A stretch of 39,614 nucleotides of DNA from Xanthomonas dyei (GTDB lineage Bacteria > Pseudomonadota > Gammaproteobacteria > Xanthomonadales > Xanthomonadaceae), in assembly GCF_002939865.1 (NCBI RefSeq), contig NZ_MDEE01000040.1, positions 1-39,614 of the forward strand, given 5' to 3'. This document shows, piece after piece, positions 1 through 6,697 of this stretch. Position 1 is the stretch's first letter, and the number at the start of each line of letters is the position of its first letter. Position numbers and translations under genes: made by a program. Below the pieces are notes generated by a model. The model did not search any database, was not told where the DNA came from, and saw nothing but the letters and a program-made list of their open reading frames with translations.

Positions 1-89
1 CGCCCGAAATTGCGGGTCCCAAGCAAATTCCCAGGCGCCGTAGAAGGTCGAATTCTCTACTTTCGAATGGCAAGGTAATCGGGGGTGGG

Positions 90-299
90 TCAGCCTACGT
101 CGAATCCTTCAACGGCCGGCTACGCGACGAATGCCTCAACGAACACTGGTTCCCAACACTGTTGCATGCGCGCACCGAGATCGAACGCTGGCGACGCGAA
201 TACAACGAGGACCGACCCAAGAAAGCAATTGGCGGCATGACGCCGTCCGCTTATGCCCAACATCTGGCAAACACCGATATCATCAACCCCGGACTCTAA
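90..299 (+). pseudogene. IS3-family transposase (OrfB) C-terminal fragment
   Basis: Reading from about position 90, the frame encodes SAYVESFNGRLRDECL, then WRREYNEDRPKKA, GGMTPSAYA and a TAA at 297-299. This is the end of the rve/DDE integrase core of IS3-family OrfB, including the last catalytic-region block with its Glu (DEC), and it resembles the IS407 group. Everything upstream of SAYVES (the rest of the DDE domain and the N-terminus) is missing: bases 1-89 in this frame do not look like transposase. The copy is therefore a dead 5'-truncated remnant. The upstream junction is abrupt, in the middle of the usual PGS..N.YVESFNG block. Confidence 0.85.
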
Positions 300-457
300 A
301 CCCGATCGCTACTCAGGGCGGGGGGACGTCGCGTCAGGTCGAATTGCCGGCTGGCCAAGGCCACCGTCGTCTTCCCCTGGATGATCTCCAGCACCAGCGC
401 CGACTTGCGCCGGGCCGTCCAGCGCTTGATCTGTTCTTCGTCCATCACTGCACTCAT
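296..457 (-). pseudogene. IS3-family OrfA (HTH) N-terminal fragment, second element
   Basis: The minus strand starts ATG at 457-455, preceded by AGGAGA at 468-463, and reads MSAVMDEEQIKRWTARR, then KSALVLEIIQGKTTVA and SRQFDLT. This matches the N-terminal helix-turn-helix of an IS3-family OrfA. After DLT (about position 335) the frame runs into unrelated sequence (RRPPALSS) and stops at 298-296, inside the stop region of the other transposase. It belongs to a different IS from the OrfB fragment, because the strands oppose each other and the OrfA type is not the usual IS407 partner. I infer that the first element inserted into, or recombined with, this orfA. Confidence 0.75.
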
Positions 458-505
458 CGATGTCTCCTCTGAAAACTAACACCTGAGCAGAGTTTCAGTG
501 GGTCA
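335..505 (-). mobile_element. IS3-family element, left-end remnant inserted in integrase
   Basis: The remnant runs from about 335 (loss of OrfA homology) to 505. Its outer end on the minus strand begins TGACCCACTGAAACTCTG (505 downwards), directly abutting the coding sequence of the integrase. The IS leader with OrfA's ribosome binding site lies between. The outer tip begins TGA, as many IS3-family ends do. I could not identify a target-site duplication because the other end of the element is gone. Confidence 0.6.
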
Positions 506-1760
506 TTACATGGAAGCCGCGCTTGGCCGTGGGCCAGTTTTTGCCCACTTCGGCCAGGTGTCGGCTAAACGCTTTGGAAATCCAGTTGCCTTGGCCGTTT
601 TTGGCGTCGGCTTTGGCCGCTGGGAACAAACGCTCCTGGCCTTTGGCGCGCGCCTGCTCGACCCAGCCCAGAAAGCCCAAGGCAAGCAGGTCGGGATGAA
701 TCGGCACGGTCCTCAAGCTCACGTCCGTCTTCACCTTCTGATGCTCGCCCTCATCGGAAATCTGGATGCAAGGGATACCGCCGTCCTCCACCACGTCGGC
801 GGTCAGCAGTTGGCCGACCTCCGAAGCGCGGGCGCCGGTATACAAGCCAATGAGGGACGCCCAACGCGCCGCCAGCGGCAGGGCTTCGAAGGCCGCGGGT
901 GCGAACAAGGTCTGGACCTGGTGGGCGTCGTAAGCCTTGAACCCGAACTTGCGCCGAGCGCGCTTTTCCCGGGTCGAATAGCTCACGTGCCCGGACGCGG
1001 GGTTGTCGCCCCGAGGGTAGTGGCCGGAGGCTTGGGCCCACTCGAAGAACCCGCCCTTGCCGCCGATGTAGGACTGCTTGTTGGTGAGCGTGGGTGTAGA
1101 GGCGCCTTTTTCCCGCATGTCCTGATACCAACGCGCCAAGTCCGAGCGGGTGACCGTGTGCAGCTTGGTCTTCTCCCCCAGGAAGCTGGTCAGCAGTTCG
1201 ACAGCGGTCCGCTTGATGGTCCAGGTCTTGGGCAGGGTGCTGCCCTTGAGGCTGTTCAGCCAGGCGTCTCGGGCCTTCCCGAGCGTGATTGATTCGAGGG
1301 AGGGTTTGGCTACCCGCCTCGGCGTGGGGAGAGGCGGCACGTGCTGATGAATCAGCTCTCCCAACGCGCTGGGCTGTGGGGCCGTGAGCGCCATCAGTTG
1401 CTGGTAGAGCGTGACGTCCTCGGGGGTGTCGATTTGCCATTGCTCGGTGATCGACCCATCCGCTGACCGCGTTCGATTCAGGGTCAGCTCCTGCGGACGT
1501 TCGGTGCCGGTCAGGCGCGCCAGGAGCGCGTCCAGGTCGTCGTCTTGGCTTTGCATGCGTCGTTCCTTCAACACAGTGAAGACCTGAGCATACCGGGCAG
1601 CCAGGGTCAGCGCGCGCAATCTCGCCTCCCGCATGTCGTAGGTGTGCAGGGTGCGTTTGAAGGTCTGGCGACCGACGATGGGCTGCAAATCGACCGGCAC
1701 ACGCTGCCGATACGACCATAGGCCGGAGGGGGCTCGAACGAGATGATGAGGAATGCGCAT
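495..1760 (-). pseudogene. Tyrosine-type site-specific integrase, C-terminally truncated by an IS
   Basis: The reading frame is 421 codons. It opens with a DUF6538-like N-terminus (MRIPHHLVRAPSGLWSYRQR, then VPVDLQ), followed by a SAM-like core-binding region and the catalytic domain. Box I is visible as LYTGARASEVGQL, with the first catalytic Arg. The protein ends AKRGFHVMTH-stop; the MTH and stop come from the IS end at 505. In this family the RGFH segment continues SFRHT... with the second catalytic Arg and, further on, the Tyr nucleophile, and none of that is present here. The gene is therefore inactivated. It lies immediately downstream of, and on the same strand as, tRNA-Ser, which places the lost or shifted mobile element to the left of the window. 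Confidence 0.88.
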
Positions 1761-1810
1761 GGGCGTCGTGTGTTCCGACTTGCGCAGCTGCAGCCAGTTT
1801 TTACGCTAAC

Positions 1811-1837
1811 AAAAAACCCCTGATTTCTCAGGGGTTT
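1811..1837 (-). terminator. Intrinsic terminator of tRNA-Ser
   Basis: There is a perfect 10-bp stem (1814-1823 with 1828-1837, loop TTTC). On the minus strand the hairpin AAACCCCTGA/TCAGGGGTTT is followed by a run of T (six T in all), just past the tRNA 3' end. It also separates the tRNA from the integrase fragment. Confidence 0.85.
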
Positions 1838-1845
1838 GCGTATTC

Positions 1846-1938
1846 TGGCGGAGAGAGGGGGATTCGAACCCCCGAAGCGCGGTTTAGACGCTTACACACT
1901 TTCCAGGCGTGCTCCTTCAACCACTCGGACACCTCTCC
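1846..1938 (-). tRNA. tRNA-Ser(GGA)
   Basis: The 93-nt gene reads on the minus strand from GGAGAGGTGTCCGAGTGG to CTCTCCGCCA. The 7-bp acceptor stem GGAGAGG pairs with TCTCTCC, the discriminator is G and CCA is encoded. The anticodon loop CTGGAAA gives anticodon GGA, which reads UCC/UCU. The long variable arm typical of tRNA-Ser and the T-loop GTTCGAATC are present. The 3' end of the gene faces the integrase remnant, as expected for an attachment site. Confidence 0.97.
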
Positions 1939-1972
1939 GTACCTGTACGACCGGGGTCTAACAGGGTCGCAA

Positions 1973-2001
1973 ATTCTAGCGGTCGCCGGCCCGTACCACA
2001 A
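1973..2001 (-). promoter_or_regulatory. Sigma-70-type promoter of tRNA-Ser
   Basis: On the minus strand TTGTGG (2001-1996) and TAGAAT (1978-1973) are separated by exactly 17 bp. The predicted start is about 25-30 nt before the mature tRNA 5' end at 1938, a normal tRNA leader. Confidence 0.65.
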
Positions 2002-2073
2002 GCTGAATCTTTCCGGCGCAGTCGGTGAGACGGGCCGTGGCACAATATCGGCTCAGAACAAGCTGGTTGCCCG

Positions 2074-4191
2074 ATGTCTTATCTCGTTCTTGCCCGCAAG
2101 TGGCGCCCGAAGCGTTTTGCCGAACTCGTGGGCCAGGAACACGTGGTCCGCGCGCTCACCAACGCGCTCGACAGCGGGCGCGTGCACCACGCGTTTTTGT
2201 TCACCGGCACGCGCGGCGTGGGCAAAACCACCATTGCGCGCATTTTCGCCAAGTCGCTGAACTGCGAGACCGGCACCAGTGCCGACCCGTGCGGCACCTG
2301 CCCGGCCTGCCTGGACATCGATGCCGGCCGCTACATCGACCTGCTGGAAATCGACGCCGCCTCCAACACCGGCGTGGACGATGTGCGCGAAGTGATCGAG
2401 AACGCGCAGTACATGCCGTCGCGCGGCAAGTTCAAGGTCTACCTGATCGACGAAGTGCACATGCTCTCCAAGGCGGCGTTCAACGCGCTGCTCAAAACCC
2501 TGGAAGAGCCGCCGGAACACGTGAAATTCTTGCTCGCCACCACCGACCCGCAAAAACTGCCGGTGACGGTGCTGTCGCGCTGCCTGCAGTTCAACCTCAA
2601 GCGCCTGGACGAGGACCAGATTCAGGGGCAGATGACCCGCATCCTGGCCGCCGAGGAGATCGAATCGGATCCGTCGGCGATCGTGCAGCTGTCCAAGGCG
2701 GCCGATGGCTCCCTGCGCGATGGCTTGTCGCTGCTGGATCAGGCGATCGCCTATGCCGGCGGTGCGCTGCGCGAGGATGTGGTGCGCACGATGCTGGGCA
2801 CGGTGGACCGCACCCAGGTCGGGGCGATGCTGCAGTCGCTGGCCGACGGCGATGGCGCCCGTCTGCTGCAGGTGGTGGCCGCGCTTGCGGAGTTTTCGCC
2901 GGACTGGAGCGGCGTGCTGGAAGCCCTGGCCGAGGCCTTGCACCGCGTGCAGGTGCAGCAGCTAGTGCCGTCGGTGGCGTTCGTCGGCGACGGCATCGAC
3001 CCGACTCCATTCGCCGCGCAGCTGCGGCCGGAAGTGGTGCAGCTGTGGTACCAGATGGCGCTCAACGGGCGCCGCGATCTGTATTTGGCGCCGAGCCCGC
3101 GTGCTGGTTTCGAGATGGCCGTGCTGCGCATGCTGGCGTTCCGCCCCGCTGCGGCGGTGCCGGCCGGAAGCAGCGACGATGGCCGCGGTGCCAGCGCGGG
3201 TGGCGGCGCACGCGCGTCCGTTGCGGGCGTGCAGGCGGCTGCACCGGTGACAGCGGCCGCTGCAGTGCCTGTCAGGCCGGTCGAGGTGGTTGAAGCGGCG
3301 TCGGGTGCGGATGTTGTTGCGGCGCCGGTAGCTACGGCAACGTCGGCGTCAATATCGGCACCGATAGCAACACCAACACCAACACCAACGGCAGCACCAG
3401 CCGACGCAGCCTCGGCGCCGGTTGTGGTGCTTCCTGCAGCAGAGCCGTCGCTCGATGGTCGCTCGTCCTCTGCTGCGCGCACTGACGACACGCCGCCGTG
3501 GGCGGTGGACGATGCGCCGGTGCGCACGCATGCTGCGCCAGCGTCCGTGTCCGATACAGCGGTTGTACTGGCACCCGAATCTGCAATGGCCCTGCCGCCA
3601 GAAGCCGCTATTGCGGCGCCGATCATGGCGGTGCCCGAACGTGTGCCTGCGCTTGCTGCCGCCGCTGCTCCCGTGCCGGCAGAGACGGCTGCAGATGCGC
3701 TCTCTGCTGGGCCTGCGTCTGCCGAAGCTTTGCCAGCTTCAGCATGGCTATCCGCATCGGCGCCCAGCAACGATTCGAGCACGCTGATCGACGACAGCCG
3801 CATTGCCGACGCCGAACAGTGGCTCGAGTTGGTCACGCGTAGCGGGTTGAACGGCCCGTCGCGTCAGCTCGCGGCCAATGCAGCGTTTATCGGCCATCGC
3901 GATGGCGTGCTGCGGCTGGCGCTGGCGCTGGGCTTCGAATATCTCAACTCCGAGCGCTCCATCGCCAACCTGGCGCAGGCGTTGGCACCAGTCCTCGGAG
4001 ACACGCCGCGTATCGTGATCGAAACCGGCAGCGCCGATGTCGAGACCTTGCATGAGCGCGCCAACCGGCAGAAAGGCGAGCGCCAGAGCGCAGCCGAAAC
4101 CGCCTTCATGAACGACCCGAATGTGCAGCAGCTGATCCAGCAGCAGGGCGCGCGGGTCGTTCCCGATTCCATCCGCCCTTACGACGAGTAA
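2074..4191 (+). CDS. dnaX: DNA polymerase III subunit gamma/tau
   Basis: The product is the clamp-loader ATPase, which loads the beta sliding clamp and, as tau, holds polymerase cores and DnaB together. It is 705 aa. The N-terminus [18 protein letters not shown] is typical. Walker A GTRGVGKT is at 45-52, zinc-ligand cysteines at C64, C73, C76 and C79, the DEVH Walker B at 126-129, and the SRC sensor/arginine-finger motif at 168-170. Residues about 355-560 are low-complexity Ala/Pro/Val/Thr sequence, including a CCAACA-type repeat around 3370-3390. A tau-like C-terminal domain follows ([20 protein letters not shown] onward). No obvious A-AAA-AAG slippage heptamer was seen, so production of a separate gamma is unproven. 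It is followed by ebfC after 5 bases and recR, the usual gene order. Confidence 0.97.
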   Translation: MSYLVLARKWRPKRFAELVGQEHVVRALTNALDSGRVHHAFLFTGTRGVGKTTIARIFAKSLNCETGTSADPCGTCPACLDIDAGRYIDLLEIDAASNTGVDDVREVIENAQYMPSRGKFKVYLIDEVHMLSKAAFNALLKTLEEPPEHVKFLLATTDPQKLPVTVLSRCLQFNLKRLDEDQIQGQMTRILAAEEIESDPSAIVQLSKAADGSLRDGLSLLDQAIAYAGGALREDVVRTMLGTVDRTQVGAMLQSLADGDGARLLQVVAALAEFSPDWSGVLEALAEALHRVQVQQLVPSVAFVGDGIDPTPFAAQLRPEVVQLWYQMALNGRRDLYLAPSPRAGFEMAVLRMLAFRPAAAVPAGSSDDGRGASAGGGARASVAGVQAAAPVTAAAAVPVRPVEVVEAASGADVVAAPVATATSASISAPIATPTPTPTAAPADAASAPVVVLPAAEPSLDGRSSSAARTDDTPPWAVDDAPVRTHAAPASVSDTAVVLAPESAMALPPEAAIAAPIMAVPERVPALAAAAAPVPAETAADALSAGPASAEALPASAWLSASAPSNDSSTLIDDSRIADAEQWLELVTRSGLNGPSRQLAANAAFIGHRDGVLRLALALGFEYLNSERSIANLAQALAPVLGDTPRIVIETGSADVETLHERANRQKGERQSAAETAFMNDPNVQQLIQQQGARVVPDSIRPYDE

Positions 4192-4196
4192 CGACC

Positions 4197-4517
4197 ATGC
4201 GTGGAAATATTGCCCAATTGATGCAACAGGCGCAGAAGATGCAGGAAAACCTGCAGCGCGCCCAGGAAGAACTAGCCAAGCTGGAAGTCACCGGCACTGC
4301 CGGCGGCGGCATGGTCAGCGTGACGCTGACCGGCGCCAAGGAATGCCGCAAGGTGCGGATCGACCCCAGCATCCTCTCCGACCAGGAAATGGCCGAGGAC
4401 CTGATCGCCGCCGCCTTCAACGATGCCTCCAACAAGATCGATGCCGAATCCAAGGACCGCATGGGTTCGGCTACCGCCGGCATGCAGCTGCCGCCGGGCA
4501 TGAAGTTGCCGTTCTAA
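4197..4517 (+). CDS. ebfC: YbaB/EbfC family nucleoid-associated protein
   Basis: This 106-aa small DNA-binding protein begins [20 protein letters not shown], with the heptad-rich N-terminal helix and then the conserved [11 protein letters not shown] and [10 protein letters not shown] blocks. It ends LPPGMKLPF, the family's usual PG(F/M)KLPF-like tail. It starts 5 bases after dnaX and precedes recR. The dnaX-ybaB-recR arrangement is conserved across proteobacteria and points to a shared transcript and a role near replication or repair. Family members form dimers that bind DNA non-specifically or with weak sequence preference. The exact function in this organism is not shown by the sequence. 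Confidence 0.95.
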   Translation: MRGNIAQLMQQAQKMQENLQRAQEELAKLEVTGTAGGGMVSVTLTGAKECRKVRIDPSILSDQEMAEDLIAAAFNDASNKIDAESKDRMGSATAGMQLPPGMKLPF

Positions 4518-4520
4518 GAA

Positions 4521-4613
4521 TCAGGGATTGGGCATTCGGGATTGGAGATTGGCAAAAGCGAGATGGCTTTTGCCTTTGCGTATCCCGAATCTCCATTCCC
4601 GAATCCCGGCCAC
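4521..4613 (+). repeat. Xanthomonad-type GGGATTGG inverted intergenic repeat, copy 1
   Basis: The left arm carries GGGATTGGGCATTCGGGATT and the right arm CCCGAATCTCCATTCCCGAA then TCCCGGCC, so the arms are imperfect reverse complements. The centre is a perfect 9-bp hairpin, GGCAAAAGC (4551-4559) with GCTTTTGCC (4566-4574). It fills the ebfC-recR gap and ends four bases before the recR start codon. Confidence 0.8.
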
Positions 4614-4616
4614 TCG

Positions 4617-5210
4617 ATGTCCTCCTTACTCGAACAACTGATCGAAGCCTTCCGGGTGTTACCGGGCGTGGGCCAGAAATCGGCGCAGCGTATGGCCTAT
4701 CACGTGCTCGAGCGCGAGCGCGAGGGTGGGCGGCGTCTGGCGACGGCGCTTGCCAGTGCGGTGGAAAAGGTCGGCCATTGCGTGCAATGCCGCGACTTCA
4801 CCGAGGCGGAAATCTGCCCGATCTGTGCCAACGCCAGTCGCGACCGGCAGCAGCTGTGCGTGGTAGAATCACCGGCCGATCGCTTGGCGATCGAGCACGC
4901 TACCGGCTATCGCGGGTTGTATTTCATTCTGCAGGGACGGCTGTCGCCGCTGGACGGCATCGGCCCGCGCGAGCTGGGGCTGGACCAACTCGGCGAACGC
5001 CTGGCCGCCGGTGAAATCACTGAGATGATCATCGCCACCAACGCCACCGTGGAGGGCGAGGCCACCGCGCATTACCTGGCGCAGTTGGCGCGCCAGCATG
5101 GCGTGCGCCCCAGCCGGCTCGCGCAAGGCATGCCGCTGGGCGGCGAACTGGAATATGTGGATCGCGGCACGCTGTCGCACGCCTTCGGCACCCGCAGTGA
5201 GGTGGTCTGA
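4617..5210 (+). CDS. recR: Recombination mediator protein RecR
   Basis: RecR acts with RecF and RecO to load RecA on gapped DNA. The ATG at 4617 ([12 protein letters not shown]) gives 197 aa, the family's normal length. An upstream in-frame ATG at 4542 would translate the intergenic repeat and is rejected. Visible are the helix-hairpin-helix [15 protein letters not shown] (residues 15-29), a zinc finger with C55, C58, C67 and C70, and the Toprim domain beginning about residue 78 with the VVES motif. The 20 bases before the ATG are the pyrimidine-rich right arm of the repeat, so there is no recognisable Shine-Dalgarno sequence. Translation may depend on coupling or on another initiation mode. 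Confidence 0.96.
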   Translation: MSSLLEQLIEAFRVLPGVGQKSAQRMAYHVLEREREGGRRLATALASAVEKVGHCVQCRDFTEAEICPICANASRDRQQLCVVESPADRLAIEHATGYRGLYFILQGRLSPLDGIGPRELGLDQLGERLAAGEITEMIIATNATVEGEATAHYLAQLARQHGVRPSRLAQGMPLGGELEYVDRGTLSHAFGTRSEVV

Positions 5211-5320
5211 GGGCTGGGATTGGTGAGTCGGGATTTGGGATTGGTCAAAGCGGTTTGGCTGTGCGCTTCAGATTCTACGAAGCCCGAATCACCAATCTCG
5301 AATCTCGAATCACCAGCCGG
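5211..5320 (+). repeat. GGGATTGG inverted intergenic repeat, copy 2
   Basis: It starts right after the recR stop with GGGCTGGGATTGGTGAGTCG and ends CCAATCTCGAATCTCGAATC then ACCAGCC. The arms are imperfect reverse complements (GGCTGG...GATTGGTGA against TCACCAATC...CCAGCC), so the element could fold as a long hairpin and may end recR transcription. Confidence 0.75.
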
Positions 5321-5455
5321 CTGACCGCTGGGAGCATCCAGCTACCGCGTTGATGAAAGCGATGGAGGCGCCGCTCCTCTAAAACAGCTCATTGCTGCTG
5401 GGCACGGGTCGAGGCTGCACAAAAGCTGCCAGACCACGCGCGCGGTAAGCTCTTA

Positions 5456-5489
5456 CCAATCCCAAATGACCAATCCTCAATCCCCAGCC
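5456..5489 (+). repeat. Half-copy (right arm) of the GGGATTGG repeat before the HIT gene
   Basis: Tandem CCAATCCC-like words (CCAATCCCAAATGACCAATC, then CTCAATCCCCAGCC) run up to the base before the HIT start codon at 5490. Only the right-arm orientation is present. The 130 bases before it contain no gene I recognise. Confidence 0.65.
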
Positions 5490-5840
5490 ATGTCCGACAC
5501 CATCTTCAGCAAGATCATCCGTCGCGAAATCCCGGCCACCATCGTTTACGAAGACGACGAGGTGCTGGGCTTCGAAGACATCGCGCCGCAGGCGCCGGTA
5601 CATGTGCTCTTCATTCCCAAGCTGCACGCCATTCCCACGCTGGACGACGTCCCGCCGGAGCAGGCGTTGCTGGTCGGCAAGTTGGCGCTCGCCGCTGCCG
5701 CGTACGCACGTGAGCAGGGCCTGGCGCAGGACGGCTATCGCATCGTGATGAATTGCCGCGAGCATGCCGGGCAGACGGTGTTCCACATCCATCTGCATCT
5801 GCTGGCCGGTGCACCGCTGGGTCGCTTCGGCACGCCCTGA
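5490..5840 (+). CDS. HIT-family (HinT-like) nucleotide hydrolase
   Basis: The product is 116 aa and is a histidine-triad protein. The family hydrolyses nucleoside phosphoramidates and adenylated substrates in the cytoplasm. The start MSDTIFSKIIRREIPA is typical of bacterial HinT. The triad HIHLH, with H99, H101 and H103, forms the active site, and the IVYEDD and NCREHAGQTVFHIHLH blocks are well conserved. An earlier ATG at 5466 would add repeat-derived residues, so 5490 is preferred. The sequence just before the ATG is CCAATCCCCAGCC-like repeat arm without a Shine-Dalgarno. The protein ends LLAGAPLGRFGTP, slightly shorter than many family members but with the active site complete. Confidence 0.93.
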   Translation: MSDTIFSKIIRREIPATIVYEDDEVLGFEDIAPQAPVHVLFIPKLHAIPTLDDVPPEQALLVGKLALAAAAYAREQGLAQDGYRIVMNCREHAGQTVFHIHLHLLAGAPLGRFGTP

Positions 5841-6105
5841 CGGAAGCGCTGGGCGTTGCCATCGCTGTGACCGAACAGATTCTCCAGCGGAAAGGGCTGG
5901 CAAGGGTTGGGCATGGCCGATCGCCAGTGCTGCGGTTGCGAGCCGATGTACACAAGCAGGCGCTCATATCAGCCGCGCAGTCGCGGTTCCAGTAGGGCTT
6001 GTAGCGCCCGCGCAGCGCCGGGGCTGGCGAAATGGCGAAATCAGGATCCAGCAGAAACGCGCTAATACCGGCCGCTTACCCACACAAACAAACTTGCCCG
6101 CATAA
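5841..6105. other. Intergenic stretch between the HIT gene and the slp terminator
   Basis: I see no convincing gene on either strand. On the minus strand short open stretches, one in frame with LLVYIGSQPQHWRSAMPNP, are interrupted by stops and overlap the HIT gene antisense. This could be decayed coding sequence, but I cannot name a parent family. Confidence 0.4.
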
Positions 6106-6138
6106 ATAAAAACGCCGCTCCTTCAAGAGCGGCGTTTT
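6106..6138 (-). terminator. Bidirectional intrinsic terminator after slp
   Basis: A perfect 12-bp stem pairs AAAACGCCGCTC (6109-6120) with GAGCGGCGTTTT (6127-6138) around the loop CTTCAA. T-runs follow on both strands, longer on the minus strand, where it ends the moxR-to-slp operon. Confidence 0.88.
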
Positions 6139-6163
6139 GGATCACAGCGGACTCAGCGGGCGA

Positions 6164-6697
6164 TTACCACCAACCGCGGCCCCAGCCCCAACCGCCGCCC
6201 CAGCGCGGACCCCACGGGTCGCCCCAGGGACCATACGGGTATGCCGGAATCACGTCGACGTCGCGCACTTCCGGCCACAGGTAGACCACGTCCGCCGCCA
6301 CCTTGGGCAGCTTGTAGTCGTACTCGCCGATCTTGGTGGTCTCATAGCCTTCGATCTTGCCGATGAAGGTGACTTCGCGGCCTGGCTCGAACACTGCCGG
6401 GTCATAGAAACCCGAGCGGCAGGCCAGGAAACGGCCATCGCTGGCGTCCACGGCATTGCGGTCCGGACGGCCGCTGGCGTTGAGCGGGCGCGAAATCAAC
6501 TCGAAGCAGGTCTGGCCCTGGCTCGGCTTGGTCTGGATGATCTTGCCGCCCCAGCGCACCGAAGTGCCGAGCTGCGCGCTGGCAGTGGAATCGCTCGGGC
6601 TGACCGTGGGGAACTGGCCCTGCAGCGGCTTGGGCGCGGTGGCGCAGGCTGCGAGCCCGAGCACAGCGACAATGGGAAAAAGAAAGCGGGTACTCAT
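6164..6697 (-). CDS. Slp-family outer-membrane lipoprotein
   Basis: The 177-aa protein has a lipoprotein signal, MSTRFLFPIVAVLGLAAC, with the lipidated Cys at residue 18. The following region (PTVSPSD, LGTSVRWGGKI, CFELISRPLNASGRPD and GREVTFIGKIEGYETTKIGEY) matches the Slp/YeaY family, which in E. coli is induced by starvation or stress. The C-terminus is unusual: from about residue 150 it is a Trp/Gly/Pro/Tyr-rich tail ending GWGWGRGWW. The ATG overlaps the tgpA stop (ATGA), so it is the last gene of the moxR operon and is followed by a terminator. The precise role is unknown. Confidence 0.85.
   Translation of the reverse strand: MSTRFLFPIVAVLGLAACATAPKPLQGQFPTVSPSDSTASAQLGTSVRWGGKIIQTKPSQGQTCFELISRPLNASGRPDRNAVDASDGRFLACRSGFYDPAVFEPGREVTFIGKIEGYETTKIGEYDYKLPKVAADVVYLWPEVRDVDVIPAYPYGPWGDPWGPRWGGGWGWGRGWW

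Noticed and set aside
2545..2560. Possible frameshift slip site (CAAAAAC) for the gamma form of DnaX
   Set aside because: It is too short and lies inside the ATPase domain near sensor residues, far upstream of where the gamma product should end.
5611..5967. Minus-strand frames overlapping the HIT gene end
   Set aside because: Suggestive peptide stretches occur but they change frame at stops and overlap a solid gene. No family is recognised, so no gene is called.
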